Below the pieces are notes generated by a model. The model saw nothing but the letters and a program-made list of their open reading frames with translations, ran no database searches and was not told the DNA's origin. A program made the position numbers and the translations under genes. Positions 7,157 to 15,674 of a DNA stretch of 16,849 bases are shown in pieces. The stretch is from Dehalococcoidia bacterium (GTDB lineage: Bacteria > Chloroflexota > Dehalococcoidia > GIF9 > UBA5629). The DNA is taken from assembly GCA_030604795.1 (NCBI GenBank), contig JAUVVE010000004.1, forward strand, positions 1 to 16,849, in the 5' to 3' direction. The stretch's first letter is position 1. Every line of letters begins with the position of its first letter.

Positions 7157-10100
7157 TCAAGTGAGCGGCTGTCCCTCCTGCAACGCTGAACCGTCTACCT
7201 GTGAGGTTTCCGCTTCAGTGCCCTCAGCCGGGGATGGGACTATTTCAGTCTCCTCCGCCAGGGACGCAGCCGGTTCAGCTTCCTCGGTCGAGGGTGAAGC
7301 CAGTTCAAGCTTCTGACCAGGGGATGCAGCCAACTCACCCTCCTCAAGCGAGGCCTCAAGCGAGGCCTCAAGCGAGGCCGCAACCGGTTCAGCTTCCTCG
7401 GTCAAAGCTGAAGCCAGTTCAAGCTCCTGGGCCAAGGATGCAGCTAGCTCACCCTCCTCAGTCAAGGATAAAGCGGGCGCAGTCTCCTCAACCAAGGGCA
7501 AAGCCTGGGATGGGATAAGTTTGCCGATAATTACATTCTCCTTAAGCCCGAGAAGTCTGTCAGTTTTTCCCCAGATTGACGCCTCGGTAAGCACCCTAGT
7601 CGTCTCTTGGAAAGAAGCTGCAGACAGCCAACTGCTTGTATTCAACGAACCCCGGGTAATTCCGAGGAGGACAGTCTGGGCAGTAGCTGGTTCGCCTCCT
7701 TCAGCTAGCACCTTGGCGTTTATGCCCTCGTAGTCAAAGCGGTCGATTAGGTCACCAGATAGAAGATCGGTGTCCCCCGGATATTCAACGCGCACTCGCC
7801 TGAGCATCTGGCGGGCGATAATCTCAATGTGTTTGTCGTTAATATTGACCCCCTGAGACCGATAGACTTTTTGCACTTCTTCAACTAGGTATCGCTGTAC
7901 AGCGTCCCTTCCCATAATACGCAGGATGTCTTGCGGGTCAATGGCGCCATCAATCACCTGATCCCCAGCTTTCACCGCGTCGCCTGATTTAACGCGAATG
8001 TAGCTCCCTAGAGGGACACTGTACTCTCTCTCTTCCTTCACCTCCCATCGGATGTAGAGGTGTCCGTCCTCAATGACCACATTGCCGGCAACTCTAGCCA
8101 CCACCGGATACTCCTCAACCACTGCGGGTCGCTGGTCCTCAGCTGACTCTTCAGGCAAGGAGGGTACCGAAGCCACAAGTCTCGCTCCAGCCTCAACCCA
8201 TTCCCCATCGCCTACGATCAACTCAGCTTCTGGCAGCAGTGCGTGTTCATCCAGATACGATTCAGAACTAGTGATTCTAACCCTGCGTCCTTCCTGACCA
8301 TCAACCACCTCGGCGATGCCATCGATTTCAGAAAGAATAGCCAGTCCCTTGGGGACTCTAGCCTCAAATAGCTCCTCTACTCGCGGCAGACCGCTAGTGA
8401 TATCAGCCCCGACCACGCCGCCAGTATGGAAAGTCCGCAATGTAAGCTGAGTGCCTGGTTCTCCAATGCTCTCAGCAGCGATAATGCCTACCGCAGTACC
8501 AGTTTCCACCAGTCCTCCTCTGGCCAGGTCACGTCCGTAACAGTATTGGCAGACGCCTCGCCGGGAATGGCAGCAGAGAACCGACCTCACGTATACTTGA
8601 GTGATACCGTTGTCCATGACTCGCTGCGCCCTTTCCTCATCGATTTCCTCATTTCTCTGGACGATTATCTCACCGGTACTCTGGTCGACAACATCGACCG
8701 CTGCCAGACGCCCAATCAAACGGTCGCTGAGGGGTGGTAACAGCCCTCTGTCCTTTTTCTCGGCCAGCGAAATCCCCTCCTCGGTGCCACAGTCTACTTC
8801 CGACGTAATCAAATCCTGCGCCACATCGATAAGGCGCCGGGTAAGGTAGCCGGCATCCGAGGTCCTCAGAGCGGTGTCGGCTAAACCTTTGCGAGCACCG
8901 TGAGTAGAGATAAAATACTCCATCACGCCGAGGCCTTCGCGAAAGCTCGCTTTAATAGGGAACTCAATTATCCGTCCCGATGGGTCGGTCATCAAACCTC
9001 GCATACCAGCCATTTGCCTGATCTGTGCAATGTTTCCTTTTGCTCCTGAGGTAGCCATCATATAGACGCCCCCGTAGCGATCCAAGGATTGAGAAATCGT
9101 TTCCGTGATTCTGTCTGTAGTCTCTGTCCAGACCTCGATGGTACTGTTATAGCGCTCATCCTCAGTTATCAGTCCTTGGTTGAACTGTCTCTCGATAACA
9201 GCGACTTTCTCGTCACCCTGTTCAAGGAGCTTCGCCTTGTTGCGTGGCACCTCAATGTCTTTCGCGGCAATAGTCGTCCCCGACTTGGTGGCATACTCGA
9301 AGCCGAGCCGCTTAAGATTGTCAACCATGGCAACAGTAGGAGCGGTACCAAGCAAACGATAGCAGTCTGACACCAGACGTTTCAAAGCGGCTTTATCCAC
9401 AGCTTGATCACAATACCCGAATTCAGCCGGCAGAACATCGTTGAATAGAATCCGGCCGACGCTAGTCCTCAGTCGTTGCACGCCCGCGTCCTGGACCCTC
9501 ACTTCTATCTCGGCATGCAAACTGATAGCCCCCAACTGATAGGCCAGTTTGGCTTCCTCGAAATCGTTGAAACGGCTTCCTTCGCCCTTGGCTCCAGGTC
9601 TAATACTGGTGAGGTAGTAACAACCCAGAACCATATCCAGGGTCGGTATCATTACCGGCTCCCCACAACTCGGTAGCAACATGTTATAGATGCTAAGCAT
9701 CTGTTCTCTAGCCTCTCTCACCGCCGCCTTGGAAAGCGGCACATGAACCGCCATCTGGTCACCATCAAAATCAGCATTAAAAGCGGCGCACACTAGAGGA
9801 TGAATTTGGATAGCGCTACCGTCAATAAGCACAGGCTCAAAAGCCTGAATGCTCAGACGATGCAGTGTTGGAGCCCTGTTGAGTAACACTGGGCGCTCTT
9901 TAACCACCTCCACCAGGATGTCCCACACCTCGGGTCTAGCTTTCTCCACCTGTCGTCGAGCACTCTTAATATTGTGGGCATAACCTTGCTCGATCAGCCC
10001 GCGCATAATAAAAGGCTTGAACAGTTCCAAAGCCATGTGCTTGGGCAGACCACACTCGTGGAGCTTCAGTTCAGGCCCGACCACGATAACTGAACGCCCG

Positions 10101-11335
10101 CTGTAGTCTACTCGCTTACCCAGGAGGTTTTGGCGGAAGCGACCTTGCTTGCCTCTGAGCATGTCAGATAGAGACTTCAGCCTGTGGGCGCTACCAACTG
10201 CGGGTGCTCGTCCTCTTCGCCCGTTGTCAATGAGCGCGTCAACGGCCTCTTGAAGCATACGTTTTTCATTGCGAATGATGATTTCCGGTGCTCCCAAATC
10301 AATAAGCCGGCGCAGGCGATTATTACGATTAATCACGCGCCGGTAAAGGTCGTTAAGGTCGCTGGTGGCGAACCGGCCGCCGTCCAACTGGACTATAGGG
10401 CGAAGCTCTGGAGGCAATACGGGAAGGACAGTCACTACCATCCACTCAGGCTTATTGCCGCTGCGCCAGAAAGCTTCAACCACCCGCAGTCGCTTGCTGG
10501 CTTTCTTCCGACGCTGCCCTGCGCTGGACCGAACCTCTTCAATGAGTCTCTGGCGCAGCTCTTCAAGGTCAATGTCCTTGAGAATATCTAATATGGCTCC
10601 AGCACCCATACCCACTTGAAGGAAGTCACCATATTCCGCTTTGAGTTCTCCGTATCCAGCCTCGCTAAGAAGTTCCCGTGGCCGGAGGTTTTCTAGCTCT
10701 GATATCCTTGCCTGTAGCCTGGCTGCAAGCTCAGCTCTCTTGCCAACCTGCCCTGGCTGCAACTGGTCTGTTGTGCCTGAGGTTTCCTGATCTTCCTGCA
10801 ATTCGCCCCCTGTTTCCGTCCCCACAACCTGCTCCTCAGGCACCTGCTCCGCCTCAATTAACAGCCGAGCGACTCTGTCCTTGAGCTGGTTGATTATCTC
10901 TTGACGCGCTGCGTCATCAACGGAGATAATGATACACTGCGCAAAATACACAACCTGTTCCAAGTACCTGGGGGAGATATCAAGAAACAATGCTAGCCGG
11001 CTGGGCACTCCCTTAGCAAACCAGATATGAGCTACCGGCGCCGCCAGTTCAATGTGGCCCATACGCGTCCGGCGTACTCTAGAATGCTCTACCGTGACTC
11101 CACATCTGTCACAGGTGACACCGCGGTAGCGTATCTTTTTGTACTTCCCACAGTAACACTCATAGTTCTTGGTCGGTCCAAAGATCTTTTCGCAAAAAAG
11201 CCCGTCTTTTTCCGGCTTGAGGGTTCGATAGTTGATTGTCTCAGGCTCAGTTACCTCGCCATAGGACCAGCTTCTAATTTGCTCCGGTGAAGCCAGCGAA
11301 ATACGGATGGCATTAAAATCATTGACCTCTGTCAT
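7157..11335 (-). CDS. rpoC: DNA-directed RNA polymerase subunit beta'
   Basis: This is the catalytic clamp subunit of RNA polymerase, 1392 residues. Seen in order: zinc site 1 (C60, C62, C75, C78), the lid/rudder region, the absolutely conserved NADFDGDQM (520-528) whose aspartates hold the catalytic magnesium, the bridge helix and trigger loop (about 765-835, with MTDPSGRIIEFPIKASF), and zinc site 2 (C849, C922, C929, C932). The conserved core ends at ENVIIGKLIP near residue 1275. A low-complexity tail of about 117 residues rich in Glu, Ala, Ser and Leu follows. A shorter acidic variable insert lies at about 163-198. The ATG is 9 nt after the rpoB stop, with GGGGAGA as ribosome-binding site, so it is translated from the rpoB transcript. 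Confidence 0.98.
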   Translation of the reverse strand: MTEVNDFNAIRISLASPEQIRSWSYGEVTEPETINYRTLKPEKDGLFCEKIFGPTKNYECYCGKYKKIRYRGVTCDRCGVTVEHSRVRRTRMGHIELAAPVAHIWFAKGVPSRLALFLDISPRYLEQVVYFAQCIIISVDDAARQEIINQLKDRVARLLIEAEQVPEEQVVGTETGGELQEDQETSGTTDQLQPGQVGKRAELAARLQARISELENLRPRELLSEAGYGELKAEYGDFLQVGMGAGAILDILKDIDLEELRQRLIEEVRSSAGQRRKKASKRLRVVEAFWRSGNKPEWMVVTVLPVLPPELRPIVQLDGGRFATSDLNDLYRRVINRNNRLRRLIDLGAPEIIIRNEKRMLQEAVDALIDNGRRGRAPAVGSAHRLKSLSDMLRGKQGRFRQNLLGKRVDYSGRSVIVVGPELKLHECGLPKHMALELFKPFIMRGLIEQGYAHNIKSARRQVEKARPEVWDILVEVVKERPVLLNRAPTLHRLSIQAFEPVLIDGSAIQIHPLVCAAFNADFDGDQMAVHVPLSKAAVREAREQMLSIYNMLLPSCGEPVMIPTLDMVLGCYYLTSIRPGAKGEGSRFNDFEEAKLAYQLGAISLHAEIEVRVQDAGVQRLRTSVGRILFNDVLPAEFGYCDQAVDKAALKRLVSDCYRLLGTAPTVAMVDNLKRLGFEYATKSGTTIAAKDIEVPRNKAKLLEQGDEKVAVIERQFNQGLITEDERYNSTIEVWTETTDRITETISQSLDRYGGVYMMATSGAKGNIAQIRQMAGMRGLMTDPSGRIIEFPIKASFREGLGVMEYFISTHGARKGLADTALRTSDAGYLTRRLIDVAQDLITSEVDCGTEEGISLAEKKDRGLLPPLSDRLIGRLAAVDVVDQSTGEIIVQRNEEIDEERAQRVMDNGITQVYVRSVLCCHSRRGVCQYCYGRDLARGGLVETGTAVGIIAAESIGEPGTQLTLRTFHTGGVVGADITSGLPRVEELFEARVPKGLAILSEIDGIAEVVDGQEGRRVRITSSESYLDEHALLPEAELIVGDGEWVEAGARLVASVPSLPEESAEDQRPAVVEEYPVVARVAGNVVIEDGHLYIRWEVKEEREYSVPLGSYIRVKSGDAVKAGDQVIDGAIDPQDILRIMGRDAVQRYLVEEVQKVYRSQGVNINDKHIEIIARQMLRRVRVEYPGDTDLLSGDLIDRFDYEGINAKVLAEGGEPATAQTVLLGITRGSLNTSSWLSAASFQETTRVLTEASIWGKTDRLLGLKENVIIGKLIPSQALPLVEETAPALSLTEEGELAASLAQELELASALTEEAEPVAASLEASLEASLEEGELAASPGQKLELASPSTEEAEPAASLAEETEIVPSPAEGTEAETSQVDGSALQEGQPLT
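7270..7460. repeat. 77-bp direct repeat in the rpoC 3' end
   Basis: Positions 7270-7346 and 7384-7460 are two 77-bp copies that differ at about 11 positions by eye (about 86% identity) and are in the same reading frame. They encode two versions of a unit running from EEGELAAS to TEEAEP in the RpoC tail. The 12-bp tandem repeat lies between them. The pattern points to growth of the tail by in-frame duplication. Confidence 0.85.
7343..7378. repeat. Three perfect 12-bp tandem repeats in rpoC
   Basis: CTCAAGCGAGGC occurs three times without change, at 7343-7354, 7355-7366 and 7367-7378. Read as rpoC codons it encodes the repeated peptide ASLE. Identical copies suggest recent slippage or expansion, and copy number may vary between strains. 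Confidence 0.95.
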
Positions 11336-11344
11336 TTGTCTCCC

Positions 11345-14300
11345 CTAGCCGAAAGCGCTTGGCTTGGTACCGATTTTCTTCCTCTCCTCAAGGAAGCTTA
11401 TCATCTCCTCTTCCTCATTGAGCAGCTCAACAGCTAGCCCTAGACTGCGCAGTTCCATAAACAGAACCTTGAAGGATTCAGGAACACCCGGGTGGAGTAT
11501 ATCCTCACCCTTAACGAGGGACTCATAGGCTTTGGCTCGACCAGGTACATCGTCTGACTTCACAGTGAGTAATTCCTGCAGCATATGGCTGGCCCCGTAT
11601 GCTTCGAGCGCCCACACCTCCATCTCTCCGAAGCGTTGCCCGCCGAACTGAGCCTTGCCACCGAGAGGCTGCTGCGTGATAAGAGAATAAGGCCCAGTGG
11701 ACCTGGCATGCACCTTGTCCTCGACAAGGTGAACAAGCTTCATCATGTAGATGTTGCCTACGGTTACCGGTTGATCGAACGGCTCACCGGTGCGCCCGTC
11801 ACGAAGGTCAATCTTGCCGAATATGGGTGGTGACTGTCTTTGTTCAAGGTAAAGCTTTTCTACCTTCTGCTCCACTGCTTCATCGCTAAGCCCACGAACG
11901 CTTGCGCCTAAGCTCTCAAGCCACAAACGAAGACAAACTCTTCTCGCCTCGCCTGGATAGCGATCATCAAATACTCGGTCTGCATTGTAGCCCTGATCAG
12001 CGAGCCAGGCCTTAGCCATTTCGGGCTGCCAGCCGACGGAATCAACGTGGCTGGCCGAGTTGATTGCGCGCGATTGCCGAACAATCCAAGCCCTGGCTAA
12101 CGCATCCTCAATAGCAGTATTGTCAGCCCCATCAAAGATCGGATTGAGGATTTCAAGATCCAACGTCTCGGCAGCCCAACCTAAGTGCGTCTCCAGAATC
12201 TGCCCGATATTCATACGCGATGGCACACCCATAGGGTTGAGGATAATATCCACTGCTCTGCCGTCAGGCAGGAAAGGCATGTCCTCCTCAGGCAAAATGG
12301 TAGAGATGACGCCTTTGTTGCCGTGTCTGCCCGCCATTTTGTCTCCCACAGAGATCTTTCGCTTCTGCGCAACCCACATGCGCACTAGAACATGCACACC
12401 TGCATTCAGGTCATTATGATTCTCCCGCGTGAAGACTTTGACACTTATTACCTTTCCGCACTCGCCATGTGGCACCCGAAGAGAGCTGTCCTTTACCTCA
12501 CGAGCCTTCTCACCAAAAATCGCCCGTAGTAATTTCTCCTCAGCAGTCAGCTCGGTTTCACCTTTGGGGCTTATCTTGCCCACGAGGATAGAACCAGGAC
12601 CAACTTCAGCTCCCGTGCGGACAACGCCAAACTCATCCAGATCACGCAGACTCTCCTCGCCGACATTAGGTATATCTCTAGTAATTTCTTCCACGCCCAG
12701 CTTGGTCTCACGAGCTTCTATTTCGTACTTCTCGATATGGATAGAGGTAAACTTGTCGTTCCCAACCAGTCTGTTGCTAAGGACAATAGCGTCTTCAAAG
12801 TTATACCCTCGCCAGCTCATAAAGGCGCAGAGGATGTTCTGCCCCAGAGCAAGCTCCCCGTGGTCCGTGGCTGAACCATCGGCTATGACTTGCCCCTTTT
12901 TGACTTCATCTCCTTTGGACACGATAGGACGCTGGTTAATACATGTCCCTTGATTGGTTCGGACAAACTTGGCCAACGGATAAACCCGTTCATTCCCATT
13001 CGCCTCACCCACCGTGACTTGAGTGCCGGTGACTGAGACCACCTCACCATCCTCTTGCGCGAATAGCACCTGCCCACTGTACTTGGCCACTTCCTTTTCC
13101 ATCCCAGTGGCTATCAATGGAGCCTCAGAACACAATAGAGGCACAGCTTGCCGCTGCATGTTTGACCCCATCAGAGCCCTGTTGGCATCGTCGTGCTCAA
13201 GAAAGGGTATAAGGCATGTAGTAACACTGAAAACTTGCTTGGGCGAGACGTCCATGAAGTCTACGTTCGCCGCTGGCTCTTTAAGATACTTGCCACCTCT
13301 TATGACGCCGATTCTATCCTCAATGAACTCGTTTCTTTCGTTAAGAAGAGCGTTAGCCTGCGCAATAGTGTATTGCTCTTCCTTGTCAGCGGTTAGATAG
13401 ACAATTTGTCCGGAGACGAAAGGCAACACCTCGATAGTTCGACGAGACAAAGAGGCTAGTTGTTGAGCGATTTCTTCACTAACCGAAGTGCCTCTGGCTA
13501 CAAGGGCATTCCCATTGCCGTCGACTACATCTTTCAGAAGTGTTCTGCCCAGCAGGCCCTCAACATTATTGGTAACCTTGCGGATGACCTTGCGGTAAGG
13601 TGTTTCTATGAAGCCGTACTGATCGATTCGGGCATAAGTCGCAAGGGAGCCAATGAGACCGATGTTTGGTCCTTCCGGTGTCTCTATGGGGCAGATTTTT
13701 CCATAATGAGAATGGTGAACATCACGAACATCAAAGCCAGCACGCTCGCGGGAAAGCCCTCCCGGCCCCATTGCTGAAAGGCGACGTTTGTGAGTCAGCT
13801 CAGCCAATGGATTAGTTTGGTCCATGAACTGAGAGAGCTGCGAACCACCAAAGAACTCCCTCATGGCGGCGACTATGGGGCGGTTATTGATTAGGGTAGT
13901 GGGAGTGGCAGCTTCAGGTCCCACAATGCTCATGCGCTCTTTTATTGTCCGCTCCAGGCGTAGCAACCCAATGCGAAACTGATTCTGTATAAGATGTCCT
14001 GCTGTTCGTACTCGCCGATTGCGCAAATGATCGATGTCGTCCGGGTCTTCTTTACCATTATTGATCAAGATAATGCGCCGCACTATCTCCACGAAATCCT
14101 CCGGCGTCAAGGAGCGATGAGACTCAGAAATGCCAAGACCCAATCTTTGATTAAGCTTGAATCGTCCTACTCGACCTAGGTCATAGCGTCGCGGATTGAA
14201 GAAGAGATTATGCAAAAGAGTCTGCGCATTATCGGGATTAGCCGGGTCGCCCGGACGAAGCCTCTTATATATGTCAAGCAAGGCTTCGGTCTTGTTCCGA

Positions 14301-15013
14301 ATGTCAGGCTCTCTCTCCATCGTAGACTGCATAAAGGCGTGCTCTTCCGATTCGTCCACATCTGCGAAAAGGTCGAGTAGCTCGCTGTCAGTGTCGTAAC
14401 CGATAGCACGCAACAGAACTGCCACAGGAATCTTTCTCTTGCCATTCACTTTGGCGAAAATAATATCCCTGTTGGACGTTTCAAACTCCAGCCAGGCGCC
14501 ATGTTCGGGAATCAGTTTGGCAAAGCATAGCCGCCGTCCACTGGCTAGATCTTCCTGCGAGCCAAAATAGACGCCGGGGGAGCGAATCAACTGATTGACT
14601 ACCACCCTTTCCGCACCACTGATTATGAAAGTCCCCTTCTCTGTCATGATAGGAAGGTCACCGAAGAATATGTCGGTTTCCTTTATCTCTCCGGTCTCCT
14701 TGACTACCAACTGGGCCCTAACATACAGAGGAGCGCAATATGTGGTATCTCGCTGGTGACATTGATCTATGGAGTGCGGAGGTTGGCGAAACTCATAGCC
14801 AACAAACTTCAGCTCTAGCCTAGTGCTAGTGAAGTCCAGAATCGGCGACACTTCTTGGAAAAGCTCCTTCAGCCCCTCTTCTTGGAACCAACGAAATGAG
14901 TCAAGTTGCACCTGAATAAGATTGGGGATCTCCAAGACCTCGGGTAGTTTGCCGAAGGATTTCCTTTTTCTCAAGGCAATGCTTGGTTTCTCAGACACTA
15001 GTGAATTAGACAT
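11345..15013 (-). CDS. rpoB: DNA-directed RNA polymerase subunit beta
   Basis: This is the second large catalytic subunit of RNA polymerase, 1222 residues and complete. The rifampicin-binding cluster (about 390-420, GGSQLSQFMDQTNPLAELTHKRRL) has the wild-type residues at the main resistance positions (Q395, D398, H408, S413, matching E. coli Q513, D516, H526, S531). Further on are CPIETPEGPNIGLI (441-454), the active-site segment KMAGRHGNKGVIS and, near the C terminus, the GGQRFGEMEVWALEAYGA block that contacts beta'. It is the first gene of an rpoB-rpoC operon with its own strong promoter. No rplJ or rplL lies upstream; the upstream neighbour is a divergent formate dehydrogenase gene. ATG 15013 has only a weak ribosome-binding site. 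Confidence 0.98.
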   Translation of the reverse strand: MSNSLVSEKPSIALRKRKSFGKLPEVLEIPNLIQVQLDSFRWFQEEGLKELFQEVSPILDFTSTRLELKFVGYEFRQPPHSIDQCHQRDTTYCAPLYVRAQLVVKETGEIKETDIFFGDLPIMTEKGTFIISGAERVVVNQLIRSPGVYFGSQEDLASGRRLCFAKLIPEHGAWLEFETSNRDIIFAKVNGKRKIPVAVLLRAIGYDTDSELLDLFADVDESEEHAFMQSTMEREPDIRNKTEALLDIYKRLRPGDPANPDNAQTLLHNLFFNPRRYDLGRVGRFKLNQRLGLGISESHRSLTPEDFVEIVRRIILINNGKEDPDDIDHLRNRRVRTAGHLIQNQFRIGLLRLERTIKERMSIVGPEAATPTTLINNRPIVAAMREFFGGSQLSQFMDQTNPLAELTHKRRLSAMGPGGLSRERAGFDVRDVHHSHYGKICPIETPEGPNIGLIGSLATYARIDQYGFIETPYRKVIRKVTNNVEGLLGRTLLKDVVDGNGNALVARGTSVSEEIAQQLASLSRRTIEVLPFVSGQIVYLTADKEEQYTIAQANALLNERNEFIEDRIGVIRGGKYLKEPAANVDFMDVSPKQVFSVTTCLIPFLEHDDANRALMGSNMQRQAVPLLCSEAPLIATGMEKEVAKYSGQVLFAQEDGEVVSVTGTQVTVGEANGNERVYPLAKFVRTNQGTCINQRPIVSKGDEVKKGQVIADGSATDHGELALGQNILCAFMSWRGYNFEDAIVLSNRLVGNDKFTSIHIEKYEIEARETKLGVEEITRDIPNVGEESLRDLDEFGVVRTGAEVGPGSILVGKISPKGETELTAEEKLLRAIFGEKAREVKDSSLRVPHGECGKVISVKVFTRENHNDLNAGVHVLVRMWVAQKRKISVGDKMAGRHGNKGVISTILPEEDMPFLPDGRAVDIILNPMGVPSRMNIGQILETHLGWAAETLDLEILNPIFDGADNTAIEDALARAWIVRQSRAINSASHVDSVGWQPEMAKAWLADQGYNADRVFDDRYPGEARRVCLRLWLESLGASVRGLSDEAVEQKVEKLYLEQRQSPPIFGKIDLRDGRTGEPFDQPVTVGNIYMMKLVHLVEDKVHARSTGPYSLITQQPLGGKAQFGGQRFGEMEVWALEAYGASHMLQELLTVKSDDVPGRAKAYESLVKGEDILHPGVPESFKVLFMELRSLGLAVELLNEEEEMISFLEERKKIGTKPSAFG

Positions 15014-15147
15014 AAGTCTTGCGGCCTAGGAAAAAAGAAAGCCCGACAAATGCAGTTCTCAATCGAGAAATACACCGTAGCTATGAATTGGGCGTGTGAA
15101 AACAAGCAGGAAAAGATTGAAAAGGCACAGCAATACCGTAAAGAAGT

Positions 15148-15176
15148 AGTATAACACCAAAACTACCCTTTGTCAA
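15148..15176 (-). promoter_or_regulatory. rpoBC promoter
   Basis: On the minus strand a perfect -35 TTGACA (15176-15171), a 17-bp spacer and -10 TATACT (15153-15148) predict a start near 15141 and a leader of about 128 nt before rpoB. The leader is pyrimidine rich and has a TTTCTTTTTT stretch shortly before the start codon, but I found no convincing attenuator stem. Confidence 0.88.
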
Positions 15177-15400
15177 GGGCTTTCAACCACATTCCATCAC
15201 TTTTTTGGGGATTTTGTCATCATACATCCTTCCAGCACAATGCCACCCTGCCAAAGAGGCACCAATGCTGAAAGACAGCCGCCGCAGCAGATTCGGTAAA
15301 GAACTCCAGCAGCGTTCTTGGTTGTGGGCTAAAGCATTATTCTGTCTTGGAGACAACAAACAGACGTGTTGCGTCAGAATAGAGTGTTACCGTCGGGCTA
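15177..15400. other. Non-coding stretch between divergent promoters
   Basis: No convincing gene is seen in these 224 nt between the rpoB and formate dehydrogenase promoters. A nested weak hairpin (CAGCA 15233-15237 with TGCTG 15266-15270, TGCC 15241-15244 with GGCA 15258-15261) is present. A 53-codon frame from ATG 15265, preceded by AGAGG, runs to 15426, but its Arg- and Cys-rich product resembles no family I know and it overlaps the downstream promoter. Upstream regulator sites for the formate dehydrogenase gene could lie here; I see no FNR-type dyad. Confidence 0.5.
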
Positions 15401-15429
15401 TTGACAAAGACTGGCCTGCCCAGTAAAAT
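15401..15429 (+). promoter_or_regulatory. Formate dehydrogenase promoter
   Basis: A perfect -35 TTGACA (15401-15406), a 17-bp spacer and -10 TAAAAT (15424-15429, five of six consensus bases) predict a start near 15436, about 239 nt before the start codon. It is the only good plus-strand promoter I found in the divergent region. Confidence 0.75.
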
Positions 15430-15435
15430 ATGTGT

Positions 15436-15674
15436 TTGGCTACCCCGGAGACTAGAGCCAGGTCAAGAAAGGACACCGAAACTGTCTAACATCGGTCTGA
15501 ACGGGATTCGCCAAATCGTGGCCATTTCTCCCCCTTGTTCATTCCCTATTTCGCGCGCCCGCTCTTTCCTTAACCACCGTACTTCACTTGGGAGCAGGTA
15601 CAGACCAATCGTGAGAAGTCGCTCATCTTGTTTGCGTTTTCGGAATAACTAGAACAAAGGAAAGGAGGTTCCCT
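15436..15674 (+). promoter_or_regulatory. Long 5' leader of the formate dehydrogenase gene
   Basis: About 239 nt separate the predicted transcription start from the ATG, with no credible gene between. The leader opens with a hairpin (TGGCT 15437-15441 with AGCCA 15456-15460) and has a smaller one at 15611-15626 (GTGAG with CTCAT). It ends with a very strong ribosome-binding site, AAAGGAGGT, at 15661-15669. A leader of this length could hold a riboswitch or protein-binding element, such as one for molybdenum cofactor, but I could not match it to a known motif. Confidence 0.45.

Noticed and set aside
7201..7518. A proline/glutamine-rich plus-strand open frame with repeats.
   Set aside because: It is the antisense reading of the repeat tail of rpoC; its low complexity follows from the 77-bp and 12-bp repeats.
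15014..15140. An attenuator or intrinsic terminator in the rpoB leader, suggested by TTTCTTTTTT near the start codon.
   Set aside because: The only stems I could draw have 4-5 pairs (for example TTCTC-GATT-GAGAA), too weak to support it.
15265..15426. A 53-codon frame with an AGAGG upstream of its ATG.
   Set aside because: No recognisable family, unusual composition, and its 3' end covers the better-supported fdh promoter. Kept only as a note.
15436..15674. A molybdenum-cofactor riboswitch in the fdh leader.
   Set aside because: The context fits, but I could not match the conserved core of the motif by eye; a covariance search is needed before naming it.
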